64,000 nt of DNA from Saprospiraceae bacterium (GTDB lineage: Bacteria; Bacteroidota; Bacteroidia; Chitinophagales; Saprospiraceae). Position numbers and translations under genes: made by a program. The stretch covers positions 1 through 64,000 of the forward strand of contig JADJGA010000003.1 of assembly GCA_016708265.1 (NCBI GenBank), read 5' to 3'. Below are positions 55,226-63,960 of this stretch, one piece after another. A model generated the notes under the pieces. That model saw only the letters and a program-made list of their open reading frames with translations. It ran no database searches and was not told the DNA's origin. How positions within the stretch are numbered: the stretch's first letter is position 1; each line of letters opens with the position of its first letter.

Positions 55226-57373
55226 ATGAAAAAGACAAATTATTTTTACTCTTTACTATTGTTAAATCTGACTGTTTTCCTCTTTGTTACACCCAAACTT
55301 TCTTATTCCAGGCTCACTGTGTCTGAAATAGGTATTATTGTAGAAGATACAGTTCTCGGAACTCTTGATTGTTATGCAACAGATATATTTCTCAAAGCAC
55401 AAGCCAGAGACCATTGCAATGATCAGGGCCTGATCTGGAAATATCTGATAATTGAATTATCAACATTTGATACAATTCAGTATTCCGGAAATTATTCTCC
55501 CGAACCATCCGAAGGTATTAAAGGAAATCCTGAACTTGATCTCCTTAATAATTCGTATAGGGCAGAAATCATTATTAATACACCTTTGGTAAAAGGCAAT
55601 TACAAGGTGATATGGTTTTTAAAAGATGAATGTTGGGATGAGATTTCGAAAGAGCAGATATTGACAATCACTGATAAAACCCCTCCGACACCTGTGCTGT
55701 TAAAAGATTTTTATCCGGTTGGTGCAAACGGCATTTTAGAAGTGAAAGCCAGGGCTTTAGATAAAGGGGGATGTGGTGACGGTTGTTTAGCGAGTTTTGA
55801 TAATTGTACAAAAAAGGAAGGTTTGTATTTTACTTTTACCCCCATGATACCCAATTTGTGGGTTCAAGCTAATAAATGGGCTCAACAATTTGCTCAGTAT
55901 GGTCGAAATTTCTTTGATCCGGTGACCGGAGCTATAAGCACTGAAACGAAATATTTGTCAGGAATAGCTCATGCCTGGTATCCGCAATCCAGGTCTTCTT
56001 CAATTTTACTTGGCTGTGATTTCTTTGCTAATAATCCACCAATTCCATATTTAAAAGTTTATTTATGGGATGAATTTGCTTTATCCGATGATCCAGGTGA
56101 TAAGAACTATGGAGTGGATAGTTGCAAATTACATGGAGAATGGGAATGTTTTGGAGAATTAACCGGTCAGGTATTAGCTTACAAAAGCAATTACCCTGTT
56201 AAGGATTTCACCATCCATGGGTCTAATTCATATGGATTTTTTGAAACAAAAACAGATCAGTTTGGAAATTACAGCATTGAATATCAAAATAGTGAATTCA
56301 GTGTTGAGGCATACAAAGAAAAAGATGACTTTTTAGAAGGAATTACTACATTGGACCTTGTTATAATTATGAAATACTTGTTAGGATTAAAAATAATTAC
56401 CGATCCTTACTGTATCATAGTTGCAGATGTGAATGGCAGTGGAAGTGTTACTGCAGCAGATGTGCTGGCATTGCGAAAAATAATTCTGGGGACAAATATT
56501 AATAATTCAATCAAATCATGGATTGGTATAAAAAAAGACTATAAATGGCAAAATCCCTCGGATCCATTTCAGGAACTGGATGAAGCAAAAAAATATTTTT
56601 TCAGTCAATATGATTTCGGAAATGGTGATTTGAGAGCAGATTTCACAGGAATAAAGATCGGAGATATGAGTTGCTATCCGATTTCCTACAGGAATTATAA
56701 GAAATTTGTTATTATGTCAGATGATTTATTTATCCGGCCAAACAGAAGAATTGAAATTCCGGTTTCTTCAAAAAATGCATGTTTAATTAACGGAATGCAA
56801 TTAACGTTTGATCTGTCTGTCTTTACCGATTTTGAAATAAAAAGTGGTTTAATGGATATCGGGGAGAAGGATTATAATATTACAGATAATAAATTTTTAC
56901 TATCCTATACTAATCCTAATGGCTTGAATCTCAGAGAAAATGATGTATTGTTCACTTTGATTGTCGAAAGTGCAAAAGTTGAAAAATTGAGTTCTCTACT
57001 GCGATTTGCTGAAAATTCACTAACACCCGAAGCTTATTTAGGTGAAGAATTGGAGATTGCAGATCTTGAACTGGAATTCAGGGACAATGATTTTGAACTT
57101 TATCAGAATGAACCCAATCCATTTAGTTATAAAACATCTATCGGTTTTAATCTTACAGATCAACCAGACTATAAACTATCAATCTATGATTTAGCCGGAA
57201 AGACTATTTACAGTGTACAATCAGAAGGAAAAATGGGATATAATAAAATTGAATTAAATGCCGGCATTTTTAGCGCTAACGGACTATACTTCTACAAAAT
57301 TGAATCAGGAGCGCATTCTGTGATCAAGAAAATGATTTTAAAAAAGTTTATTTTTTATTCAAACTTTTTATAA
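55226..57373 (+). CDS. T9SS surface protein paralogous to the C-terminus of the giant protein (716 aa)
   Basis: The product starts at ATG 55226 (MKKTNYFYSLLLLNLTVFLF) with a signal peptide. From about residue 45 it parallels the last ~660 residues of the giant protein: TLDCYATDIFLKAQARDHC, then FTPMIPNLWV...NFFDPVTGAIST and HAWYPQSRSSS, then a dockerin-like pair (about 367-424, loop DVNGSGSVTAAD), a cohesin-like module (about 490-625) and a type A sorting domain (NEPNPFSYKTSIGFNL). The HYR and P-domain parts are missing. It is probably a smaller surface partner made by duplication. It ends in FIFYSNFL, somewhat beyond the usual sorting-domain end. Confidence 0.88.
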   Translation: MKKTNYFYSLLLLNLTVFLFVTPKLSYSRLTVSEIGIIVEDTVLGTLDCYATDIFLKAQARDHCNDQGLIWKYLIIELSTFDTIQYSGNYSPEPSEGIKGNPELDLLNNSYRAEIIINTPLVKGNYKVIWFLKDECWDEISKEQILTITDKTPPTPVLLKDFYPVGANGILEVKARALDKGGCGDGCLASFDNCTKKEGLYFTFTPMIPNLWVQANKWAQQFAQYGRNFFDPVTGAISTETKYLSGIAHAWYPQSRSSSILLGCDFFANNPPIPYLKVYLWDEFALSDDPGDKNYGVDSCKLHGEWECFGELTGQVLAYKSNYPVKDFTIHGSNSYGFFETKTDQFGNYSIEYQNSEFSVEAYKEKDDFLEGITTLDLVIIMKYLLGLKIITDPYCIIVADVNGSGSVTAADVLALRKIILGTNINNSIKSWIGIKKDYKWQNPSDPFQELDEAKKYFFSQYDFGNGDLRADFTGIKIGDMSCYPISYRNYKKFVIMSDDLFIRPNRRIEIPVSSKNACLINGMQLTFDLSVFTDFEIKSGLMDIGEKDYNITDNKFLLSYTNPNGLNLRENDVLFTLIVESAKVEKLSSLLRFAENSLTPEAYLGEELEIADLELEFRDNDFELYQNEPNPFSYKTSIGFNLTDQPDYKLSIYDLAGKTIYSVQSEGKMGYNKIELNAGIFSANGLYFYKIESGAHSVIKKMILKKFIFYSNFL

Positions 57374-57414
57374 ATTCATCTGTATTTTAAGTAAGAATTC
57401 TTTTATATTTCTAT

Positions 57415-57439
57415 TATCGAAAAAATCATTTTTTTGATA
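57415..57439 (+). terminator. AT-rich hairpin after the paralogue gene
   Basis: TATCGAAAAAA pairs with TTTTTTTGATA around a 3-base loop. It lies 42 bases past the stop; AT-richness makes it weak. Confidence 0.35.
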
Positions 57440-57515
57440 AAGGCAAATAAAAAAGTCAGAGTAAATTTAAAATAGGAGAAATCAAATTGCAGATCAACGG
57501 GAAATTTTTGGATTG

Positions 57516-57905
57516 ATGAGGGGAATTAAAATACTTTATGTAATACTAGGGACGATATCCCTTATCACTGGAATTATAGGCATTATTGTACCTGGATTGC
57601 CTACCACTATATTTTTGTTGTTCGCAGCAACAATGTATTTTCATGGGAATAAAAAATTCCATGACAAGTTGCTTGCCAATAAATATTTAGGTAAATATAT
57701 TTCAGATTTTCAGTCAGGTAAGGGAATGTCTTTGAAAGCGAAGATATATTCGATCATAACTATGTGGATAATGATTTCAATATCAGCCTATTTTGCAACA
57801 TACAATTTAGCTATGGCAATCATAATTTTCGGGTTGATAGGTACTTTATGCATACTTTTTCTTGTTCCGCTCTACAGGAAGAATAGAATAAAAAAACAGA
57901 TTTAA
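57516..57905 (+). CDS. DUF454 (YbaN-like) small membrane protein
   Basis: The 129-residue protein has the DUF454/YbaN form: MRGIKILYVILGTISLITGIIGIIVPGLPTT, with the IPGLPTT motif after helix 1, a second hydrophobic segment (FLLFAATMYFHGNKKFHDKL), and two further helices near the C-terminus. The start is ATG 57516 rather than TTG 57513. Function is unknown. It precedes the ferritin-like gene by 21 bases and may share its transcript with iron- and oxidative-stress proteins. Confidence 0.85.
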   Translation: MRGIKILYVILGTISLITGIIGIIVPGLPTTIFLLFAATMYFHGNKKFHDKLLANKYLGKYISDFQSGKGMSLKAKIYSIITMWIMISISAYFATYNLAMAIIIFGLIGTLCILFLVPLYRKNRIKKQI

Positions 57906-57926
57906 AAACTTAAAAAATATTTAATT

Positions 57927-58424
57927 ATGAAAACAAAAAGTATAGAATTACTGAACCTGGCAATTGCAGATGAATTGTCGGCAGTACATCAGTACATGTA
58001 TTTTCACTTCCACTGCGATGATCAGGGTTATGATCTTCTTGCCGGATTGTTCAGAAGGACAGCTATCGAAGAAATGATGCATATTGAAAAGCTCGCTGAA
58101 CGTATCCTTTTTCTAAAAGGTGAAGTTGAGATGGAAGCATCACATAAAGTGGAGAAAATACATGATGTTAAAAAAATGCTTTCACTCGCTTGTGAAATGG
58201 AAACGAGCAGTGCATCAGACTATAACAAATGGGCAAATGAATGCTCGCAAAATGCTGATTCGGTGTCCAAAAAACTGTTTGAATTGCTGGTGGAAGATGA
58301 GGAAAGGCATTTCGATCAGTATGATAAAGAGATGGAAAACCTCCAGAAATTTGGTGACAATTATTTAGCCCTTCAGTCAATCGAAAGAAGCAAAAACCTT
58401 GCCGGTGGAAGACCGGTAGAATAA
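57927..58424 (+). CDS. Ferritin-like / bacterioferritin-related protein
   Basis: The 165-residue four-helix protein has the ferroxidase pattern: E16 and H21 in IADELSAVHQY, E-x2-H in IEEMMHIEKLAERI, E in ACEMETSSASDYNKW, and E-x2-H in LVEDEERHFDQYDKEM. Sequence style is like bacterioferritin/Dps-like encapsulated ferritins found in Bacteroidota. It would oxidise and store iron or protect from peroxide in the cytoplasm. It lies between the DUF454 gene and a peroxiredoxin gene, 40 bases apart. Confidence 0.85.
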   Translation: MKTKSIELLNLAIADELSAVHQYMYFHFHCDDQGYDLLAGLFRRTAIEEMMHIEKLAERILFLKGEVEMEASHKVEKIHDVKKMLSLACEMETSSASDYNKWANECSQNADSVSKKLFELLVEDEERHFDQYDKEMENLQKFGDNYLALQSIERSKNLAGGRPVE

Positions 58425-58463
58425 TATCATTTTTTTAATTTTATAACATTCAAATATTTAATC

Positions 58464-59174
58464 ATGGAAGAACAAAAAATATTTTCAATGCCAAGAATCG
58501 GTGACAAAGCACCTGAATTCAAGGCCGTCACAACCCAGGGAGAAGTGAATTTCCCATCAGATTACAGTGGATCATGGGTAATACTTTTCAGCCATCCTGC
58601 TGACTTTACTCCTGTCTGCACTTCTGAATTTATGACATTCGCATCGATGGAAGATAAATTTGCTCAGGCAAATTGCAAACTTATAGGTCTTTCAGTAGAT
58701 GGATTGTACAGCCATATTGCCTGGTTAAGGACTATCAAAGAAAAAATCGAATACAAAGGCATGAAAAATGTGGAAGTCAATTTCCCTCTCATTGAGGATA
58801 TCACGATGAATGTTGCCAAGAAATACGGAATGATAATGGAAGGGGAAAGCAATACAAAAGCAGTCAGAGCGGTTTTTGTCGTTGACCCTGCAGGTATAAT
58901 CAGGACCATCATATATTACCCGTTGAGTCTTGGAAGAAATTTTGATGAATTATACAGGGTAGTTTTAGCTCTTCAGACCGCTGATGAATTTAAAGTGGCT
59001 ACTCCTGCAGACTGGAGACCAGGCGACGATGTAATTATCTCTCCTGCCGGATCCTGCGGCACTGCCAAAGACAGAATGGATGGAAAAGAAGAAGGCCTCG
59101 ACTGTAAAGACTGGTTCTTCTGTACAAAAAAGCTTGACAAGAATACTGTACTTGACAGAATTTTGAAAAAGTAG
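58464..59174 (+). CDS. 1-Cys (Prx6-type) peroxiredoxin
   Basis: The 236-residue length and sequence match the Prx6 group. The peroxidatic Cys is C52 in FSHPADFTPVCTSEF; Arg follows in KAVRAVFVVDPAG, and the C-terminal dimerisation segment is present (YPLSLGRNFDELYRVVLALQ; ATPADWRPGDDVIISPAG). The tail holds extra Cys residues (C205-like in GSCGTAK, LDCKDWFFCTK), which may resolve the sulfenic acid. It reduces H2O2 and organic peroxides in the cytoplasm. It follows the ferritin-like gene by 39 bases. Confidence 0.9.
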   Translation: MEEQKIFSMPRIGDKAPEFKAVTTQGEVNFPSDYSGSWVILFSHPADFTPVCTSEFMTFASMEDKFAQANCKLIGLSVDGLYSHIAWLRTIKEKIEYKGMKNVEVNFPLIEDITMNVAKKYGMIMEGESNTKAVRAVFVVDPAGIIRTIIYYPLSLGRNFDELYRVVLALQTADEFKVATPADWRPGDDVIISPAGSCGTAKDRMDGKEEGLDCKDWFFCTKKLDKNTVLDRILKK

Positions 59175-59355
59175 AACAGTATATTTAAAATGTCTATTTT
59201 GCCTTTTAATGAGCCGCCCGAAAGGAAGGTTTTTTCTCGACGGAAAAAAACACAAACACTAATTTTTATTTATTTTTTTTGTTTTTATTTTTTTTTTTTG
59301 TGTGATTGGTTTATTTTAAATTATTTTTCGGGAGAGACTCAATGATAAAAGAGTA

Positions 59356-59385
59356 AAAAAGCCTGGTTTTATCCCCGGGCTTTTT
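59356..59385 (+). terminator. Intrinsic terminator between peroxiredoxin and thioredoxin genes
   Basis: AAAAAGCCTGG (59356-59366) pairs with CCGGGCTTTTT (59375-59385) with one T-G wobble and an 8-base loop; a T/A-rich tail follows. It closes the DUF454-ferritin-peroxiredoxin unit. Upstream (59175-59355) is T-rich with no gene. Confidence 0.7.
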
Positions 59386-59421
59386 AATTTTGTTATTTAT
59401 TTCCATTTAAGCAAAGACACA

Positions 59422-59763
59422 ATGCCAGAATTTATCAATATAAATAGTATAACGGAGTTTGAAAAATTTATTGTAAGCAATGAAGCATTGCTGATCTATT
59501 TCAGTCACGAAGAATGCAATGTATGTAAGGTCTTAAGACCTAAAGTTGAAGAAATGCTAAGAAAAGGATTTCCGGCTTTGAAAATGATGTATTGCGATAC
59601 GGTCAAATACCCTGAAATTGCCGCGCAAAGAAGTATATTTGCAGTTCCGACTATATTGATATTTTTTGATGGCAGGGAATATATCAGAAAAAGCAGGAAT
59701 ATCGGTATTGAGGAATTATATACTTTGATTGAAAGACCATATAATATGATGTTTTCTGATTGA
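59422..59763 (+). CDS. Thioredoxin-family protein
   Basis: The 113-residue protein has the thioredoxin fold with active CNVC at C32-C35 (ECNVCKVLRPK) instead of CGPC, and the cis-Pro FAVPTILIFFDG near residue 75. No signal peptide, so cytoplasmic. Such short thioredoxin relatives often serve as reductants for peroxiredoxins, and a peroxiredoxin gene lies upstream, but they are separated by a terminator. aroC follows 51 bases on. Confidence 0.85.
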   Translation: MPEFININSITEFEKFIVSNEALLIYFSHEECNVCKVLRPKVEEMLRKGFPALKMMYCDTVKYPEIAAQRSIFAVPTILIFFDGREYIRKSRNIGIEELYTLIERPYNMMFSD

Positions 59764-59814
59764 TTGCAGAATGAAATTTATTAACTTTGATTTTTAATAA
59801 TGAAATAAACAATT

Positions 59815-60795
59815 GTGAACAGTTTCGGAAGATTATTCAGGTTAGCAATTTTCGGTGAATCTCATGGTGATGTCATTGGTGTTGTAATTGATGGATGCCC
59901 ACCTGGTATTCCCTTCAGTGAAAATGATATGATGTCAGACCTGGAAAGGAGAAAAAGCGGAGCTAAAGGAACAACTGCAAGAAAAGAATCTGACATGCCT
60001 GAAATAGTTTCAGGAGTTTTTAACGGTTTTACCACAGGTGCTCCGGTTTGCATTTTGTTCAGAAATGAGAATATCAAATCCTCAGATTATTCATTTATAA
60101 AAGAAACTCCACGACCCGGACATGCTGATTTTGTAGCGGATAAAAAATATAATGGTTACAATGATTTCAGAGGTGGTGGACATTTCAGCGGCAGGCTTAC
60201 ACTTGCACTGGTATCAGCAGGAGTTCTTGCTAAAAAAATTATTGCTCCTGTAAATATCAATTCTGAGATCATCGAAATTGGAGGTTTAAAAGATTTTGAA
60301 TCTGTTATTGAAAATGCGGTTAATCAGGGTGATTCTGTTGGAGGAATAATAGAATGCAGGGCTGAAAATATGCCGGTTGGACTCGGGGAACCATTTTTTG
60401 ATTCGGTGGAATCTTTAATATCCCACCTGGTCTTTTCGATACCTGCTATAAAAGGAATTGAATTTGGCCTCGGTTTTGAGTCTTCAAGAAAATCCGGCAG
60501 TGAAGTCAATGATGCAATAATAGATGCGAATGGTAAATGTGCAACTAATAACAGTGGTGGTATAAACGGTGGGATTAGCAACGGAAATGATCTGGTTTTC
60601 CGTGTTGCTGTCAAACCTGCCTCCAGTATCACAAAAACTCAGACTACGATTAATATTTCATCAGGGAAGGCAGAAGAATTATCAGTAACTGGCAGGCATG
60701 ATGCCTGTATTGCATTAAGAATACCTCCTGTTCTGGAAGCGGTTACAGCAATTGCCATTGCTGATCTTATGCTGATATCAAAATCATTTACATGA
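59815..60795 (+). CDS. aroC: Chorismate synthase
   Basis: It turns 5-enolpyruvylshikimate-3-phosphate into chorismate using reduced FMN. The 326-residue product starts with GTG 59815 and shows NSFGRLFRLAIFGESHG, RRKSGAKGTTARKESD, RPGHADFVADKKYN, DFRGGGHFSGRLT and GRHDACIALRIPPVLEA, all typical. It is slightly shorter than the usual 350-370, mostly through a short C-terminus, but the core is intact. Confidence 0.93.
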   Translation: MNSFGRLFRLAIFGESHGDVIGVVIDGCPPGIPFSENDMMSDLERRKSGAKGTTARKESDMPEIVSGVFNGFTTGAPVCILFRNENIKSSDYSFIKETPRPGHADFVADKKYNGYNDFRGGGHFSGRLTLALVSAGVLAKKIIAPVNINSEIIEIGGLKDFESVIENAVNQGDSVGGIIECRAENMPVGLGEPFFDSVESLISHLVFSIPAIKGIEFGLGFESSRKSGSEVNDAIIDANGKCATNNSGGINGGISNGNDLVFRVAVKPASSITKTQTTINISSGKAEELSVTGRHDACIALRIPPVLEAVTAIAIADLMLISKSFT

Positions 60796-60802
60796 CCCAG
60801 AA

Positions 60803-61807
60803 TTATTTATTCTGAGGCCTGTATTTCATCACGAATTCTTCATATTCATTTACTAAATGTTTTGAGCCAAGCATAATCGGACTTTTCTGATGTAGACTGG
60901 TGACCGGAACATCGAGTATCCTTTCCAGATTGGAATTTATAGCTCTTCCCCCGCACTGCTCGACAATCATTGCCATAGGATTGCATTCATAAAGAATTCT
61001 CAATTTTCCCAGAGGATTTTTTCTTGTGACAGGATACAGGAATATACCACCATAAATTATATTCCGGTGCACATCCGAAACCATACTTCCTATATATCTG
61101 AGGCTTCTTTTTGAATCAGAACAATGGTCGATATATCTCCTCATTTCAAGGTCAAACTGCAGATAATAACCCTGGTTAATAGAATAAAAATCACCATATT
61201 CAGGTATTGTCAGGTCTTTGTGAGAGAGGCAAAACTCACCCAGGGAAGGATCAAGGGTAAAGCCATTCACTCCATTGCCTGTGGTATATATCAATATAGT
61301 CGATGTTCCATAAAGAATATATCCGGCAGCTACAAGCTTATTCCCGGGTTGCAGGAAATCTTCGATAGTACATTCTTGTTTGTGATCTGTTACCCTGCGG
61401 TAAATTCCAAATATAGTACCAACAGAAACATTTACATCTATATTTGAAGAACCGTCAAGCGGATCAACTACAAGCACATATTTGGCTTCCTTATTTGCTT
61501 TACTGGGCAATTTAATGAAATCTTCAAGTTCTTCGGAAGCGATACCGCTGCATTCACCGCTGTTTTCCATGTATTCGATGATCTTATTATTGGCAAAAAT
61601 ATCCAGTTTTTTAACTTCATCGCCAGTCTGATTTGTTGACCCATCCAGCCCGAGAATATTTACAAGGCCTGCCCTGTTGACTTCCCTGTTGACTATTTTG
61701 GCAGCTACACCAATATCACGCAAAAGGCCTGAAAGTTCTCCTGTTGCAAATGGAAAATCTTTTTGCTTGTCGATTATAAATTCATCTAAAGTTGTGATCC
61801 TGTTCAT
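60803..61807 (-). CDS. fbp: Fructose-1,6-bisphosphatase class 1
   Basis: The gluconeogenic enzyme removes the 1-phosphate of fructose 1,6-bisphosphate. The 334-residue length is normal. The metal and phosphate site is VVDPLDGSSNIDVN (residues 113-126), with the upstream GLDGSTNQTGDEVKKLD, IASEELEDF and later RYIGSMVSDVHRNI and NPMAMIVEQCGGRA. Class 1 (E. coli Fbp-type). It converges with aroC, 7 bases apart. Confidence 0.93.
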   Translation of the reverse strand: MNRITTLDEFIIDKQKDFPFATGELSGLLRDIGVAAKIVNREVNRAGLVNILGLDGSTNQTGDEVKKLDIFANNKIIEYMENSGECSGIASEELEDFIKLPSKANKEAKYVLVVDPLDGSSNIDVNVSVGTIFGIYRRVTDHKQECTIEDFLQPGNKLVAAGYILYGTSTILIYTTGNGVNGFTLDPSLGEFCLSHKDLTIPEYGDFYSINQGYYLQFDLEMRRYIDHCSDSKRSLRYIGSMVSDVHRNIIYGGIFLYPVTRKNPLGKLRILYECNPMAMIVEQCGGRAINSNLERILDVPVTSLHQKSPIMLGSKHLVNEYEEFVMKYRPQNK

Positions 61808-62055
61808 ATGCTAATTGTTAATTGTTATTGGTAATTGGTATTATGGTATTATGGTAATATGGTAGTATGGTGATATGGTGATATGGTGATATGGTAAGAT
61901 AGTTAACATATTTTTTTTTCAATCATTCAAAAAATCATTCAATCAATCAGTAACTCAATCATTCAAATCATAAATCGTAATTCGTAATTCAAATATCATT
62001 ACTTTTCTACCCTTCTACCCTTCCTCCTTTCTACCTTTTAATTTTACGTTTTTCA
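61808..62055. repeat. GGTATTATGGTAATATGGTG and AATCATTCAATCA repeats
   Basis: Permutations of TATGGTATTATGGTAATATG (about 61838-61900), then AATCATTCAAAAAATCATTC (about 61920-61965), then AATCGTAATTCGTAATTC and CTTCTACCCTTC. No gene is seen. Confidence 0.65.
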
Positions 62056-62724
62056 CTATTCACTCCTATATGCCATCACAACGTATTCCCCTTTTACTTT
62101 GCTTTCTTCATCCATACTTTCGAATACATTTTTGCAGGTTTCGAGCCTGAATTCCTCATATATCTTTGATATTTCCTTTGCAACGGAGATCAATGTATCT
62201 TCTCCCAGATTTTCCACGATTTCACCTATCAGCTTTTTCAGCCTGTGAGGACTTTCATAGAAAACAATAGTATATGGATAGGTTTTCAGAAATTCCCAGC
62301 GCTTGCTCCTACCCTTTTTATGAGGTAAAAATCCCTCGAAATGGAATTTGTCTGTTGGAAGACCAGAAGCTGAAAGTGCCGTTGTTATAGCTGAAGCACC
62401 AGGCAAAGGCACCACCCTTATATTGTTTTTAAAGCACTCCCTTACAAGTAAAAATCCGGGATCTGAGATCAGAGGAGTACCTGCATCAGACACCAAAGCC
62501 AAAGTCATCCCATTTTTCAACATATCTATCACATTACCTAATATTCTGTGCTCATTGTGATCGTGGTATGAAATAACCTGTTTCTCAATACTGTAATGTT
62601 TCAGAAGATTGACGGTAACCCTTGTATCTTCTGCCAAAATCCTGTCTACATCCCTAAGAACTTCCAGTGCTCTCAAGGTAATATCCTTTAAATTGCCGAT
62701 AGGTGTTGGTACAATATATAACAT
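62056..62724 (-). CDS. rsmI: 16S rRNA (cytidine1402-2'-O)-methyltransferase RsmI
   Basis: The 222-residue protein matches RsmI: YIVPTPIGNLKDITLRALEVL at the start, AEDTRVTVNLLKHY, ISYHDHNE, VSDAGTPLISDPGFLLV, and PLPGASAITTALSASGLP. It methylates the 2'-O of C1402 in 16S rRNA. The size is shorter than the E. coli form (about 286) because the extra C-terminal domain is absent, which is common in Bacteroidota. Its first 32 bases lie inside the repeat that is duplicated at 63646. Confidence 0.93.
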   Translation of the reverse strand: MLYIVPTPIGNLKDITLRALEVLRDVDRILAEDTRVTVNLLKHYSIEKQVISYHDHNEHRILGNVIDMLKNGMTLALVSDAGTPLISDPGFLLVRECFKNNIRVVPLPGASAITTALSASGLPTDKFHFEGFLPHKKGRSKRWEFLKTYPYTIVFYESPHRLKKLIGEIVENLGEDTLISVAKEISKIYEEFRLETCKNVFESMDEESKVKGEYVVMAYRSE

Positions 62725-63006
62725 GGGACAAAGCTAATAAATTGAACTGAAATTAATTAAAATATATTAAATCATTTGTTCAAATAAAATACATTCTAAA
62801 TATGGAAATGTGATTCCCTAAACTAAATCTGTGACTATTCAATTCAACCCTGAAAGGGTGATATGATTATAGAAAACATCATACATCCTGAATATCAACC
62901 CTGAAGGGGTGGCATGATCTTCGAGGTAAATTATAAAATGTTCATTCCAACCAATCAAACAGGAATTTTTCATTATAATCAATCTCAAATTTACGCAATA
63001 ATTCTA
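62693..63006. repeat. 314-bp direct repeat, copy 1 (rsmI start to tnpA end)
   Basis: The segment covers the first 32 bases of rsmI, the spacer with two REP-like motifs (62846-62860 and 62897-62912) and the last 65 bases of tnpA. It recurs almost base for base at 63646-63960 with about a dozen differences. Confidence 0.9.
62846..62912. repeat. REP-like palindromes AACCCTGAAAGGGTG (two)
   Basis: AACCCTGAAAGGGTG (62846-62860) and AACCCTGAAGGGGTGG (62897-62912), 5-bp stems with GAA loop, stand in the same orientation on the 3' side of tnpA. The inverted form CACCCTTTCAGGGTT lies at 63413-63427 on its 5' side. Confidence 0.75.
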
Positions 63007-63403
63007 AATATTCATGCCTGAAAGTCTGCTTTTTATGATGGGTTTCCTGATTTAATATATATTTATATACATTTTCAATTTGTGAATGTGAATATGAAAA
63101 TGCTCCATACCCTTCTTGCCAGGAAAAATGTCCATCAACCCATTTTTGTTCATTGATAAAATTGCTTGAATTATTTTTGATATCGCGAACCAAATCAGAT
63201 ATTTTAATTGATGGTTTTAAACCAACAAATACATGAACATGATCAGAATTGCCATTGACAATTATTGATTTTTGATTTTTTCCTTTTACAATTCCAGCAA
63301 TATATTTAAAAACTACTTCTTTCCATTCATTTTGCAAAAGATTTTCTCTGCCTTTGACTGCAAATACATATTGAATATAGATTTGTGAAAATGTTCCTGC
63401 CAT
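62942..63403 (-). CDS. REP-associated tyrosine transposase (RAYT), IS200/IS605-like Y1
   Basis: The 153-residue protein, started at MAGTFSQIYIQYVF (ATG at 63403, since the TTG/ATG further out adds only 4 residues), has the Y1 transposase pattern: His-Val-His at H55-H57 (NGNSDHVHVFVGL) and a tyrosine in NVYKYILNQETHH, Y115 being the likely nucleophile. It lies between inverted REP-like palindromes, the hallmark of RAYT genes, rather than having IS200-type ends. It probably mobilises the palindromes; whether it still acts is unknown. The last 65 bases are duplicated at 63896-63960. Confidence 0.85.
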   Translation of the reverse strand: MAGTFSQIYIQYVFAVKGRENLLQNEWKEVVFKYIAGIVKGKNQKSIIVNGNSDHVHVFVGLKPSIKISDLVRDIKNNSSNFINEQKWVDGHFSWQEGYGAFSYSHSQIENVYKYILNQETHHKKQTFRHEYLELLRKFEIDYNEKFLFDWLE

Positions 63404-63412
63404 AATTAATGT

Positions 63413-63479
63413 CACCCTTTCAGGGTTTCAATTTTTTTATAAACAAATTATCTATAATAATTTCATCCGCCCAGCGGAT
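63413..63479. repeat. Inverted REP motif and ATCCGC palindrome upstream of tnpA
   Basis: CACCCTTTCAGGGTT (63413-63427) is the inverted form of the two motifs beyond the tnpA stop. ATCCGC-CCA-GCGGAT (63465-63479) is a second 6-bp-stem palindrome. No gene is seen in 63480-63645. Confidence 0.65.
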
Positions 63480-63645
63480 TATTTTGGATCCTAATAACTA
63501 CCTCCCCGTTAAACCAATTCATAGAACAAAAATAAAATTTATTCTAATAACTTGATAATTTATGACCGAATGTTTGCATTTCTCCAAAAACATTTCTTAT
63601 GTCTTTTTTATCCATTTCTTTGCATATTTTTTTATCCCTAATAAG

Positions 63646-63960
63646 TTGCCGATGGGTGTAGGTACAATGTATAACATGTGACAAAGCTAATAAATTGAAC
63701 TGAAATTAATTAAAATATATTAAATCATTTGTTCAAATAAAATACATTCTAAATATGGAAATGTGATTCCCTAAACTAAATCTGTGACTATTCAATTCAA
63801 CCCTGAAGGGGGTGATATGATTATAGAAAACATCATATATCCTGAATATCAACCCTGAAAGGGTGGCATGATCTTCGAGGTAAATTATAAAATGTTCATT
63901 CCAACCAATCAAACAGGAATTTTTCATTATATTCAACCTCAAATTTATGCAATAATTCTA
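63646..63960. repeat. 314-bp direct repeat, copy 2
   Basis: About 96% identical to 62693-63006 by eye. It contains the first bases of an rsmI-like start and two REP motifs (AACCCTGAAGGGGGTG near 63799 and AACCCTGAAAGGGTGG near 63851), then the last 65 bases of a tnpA-like gene. Confidence 0.9.

Noticed and set aside
62942..63415. Complete IS200/IS605 insertion sequence
   Set aside because: No tnpB, no IS200-type ends; inverted REP motifs and single gene fit a RAYT.
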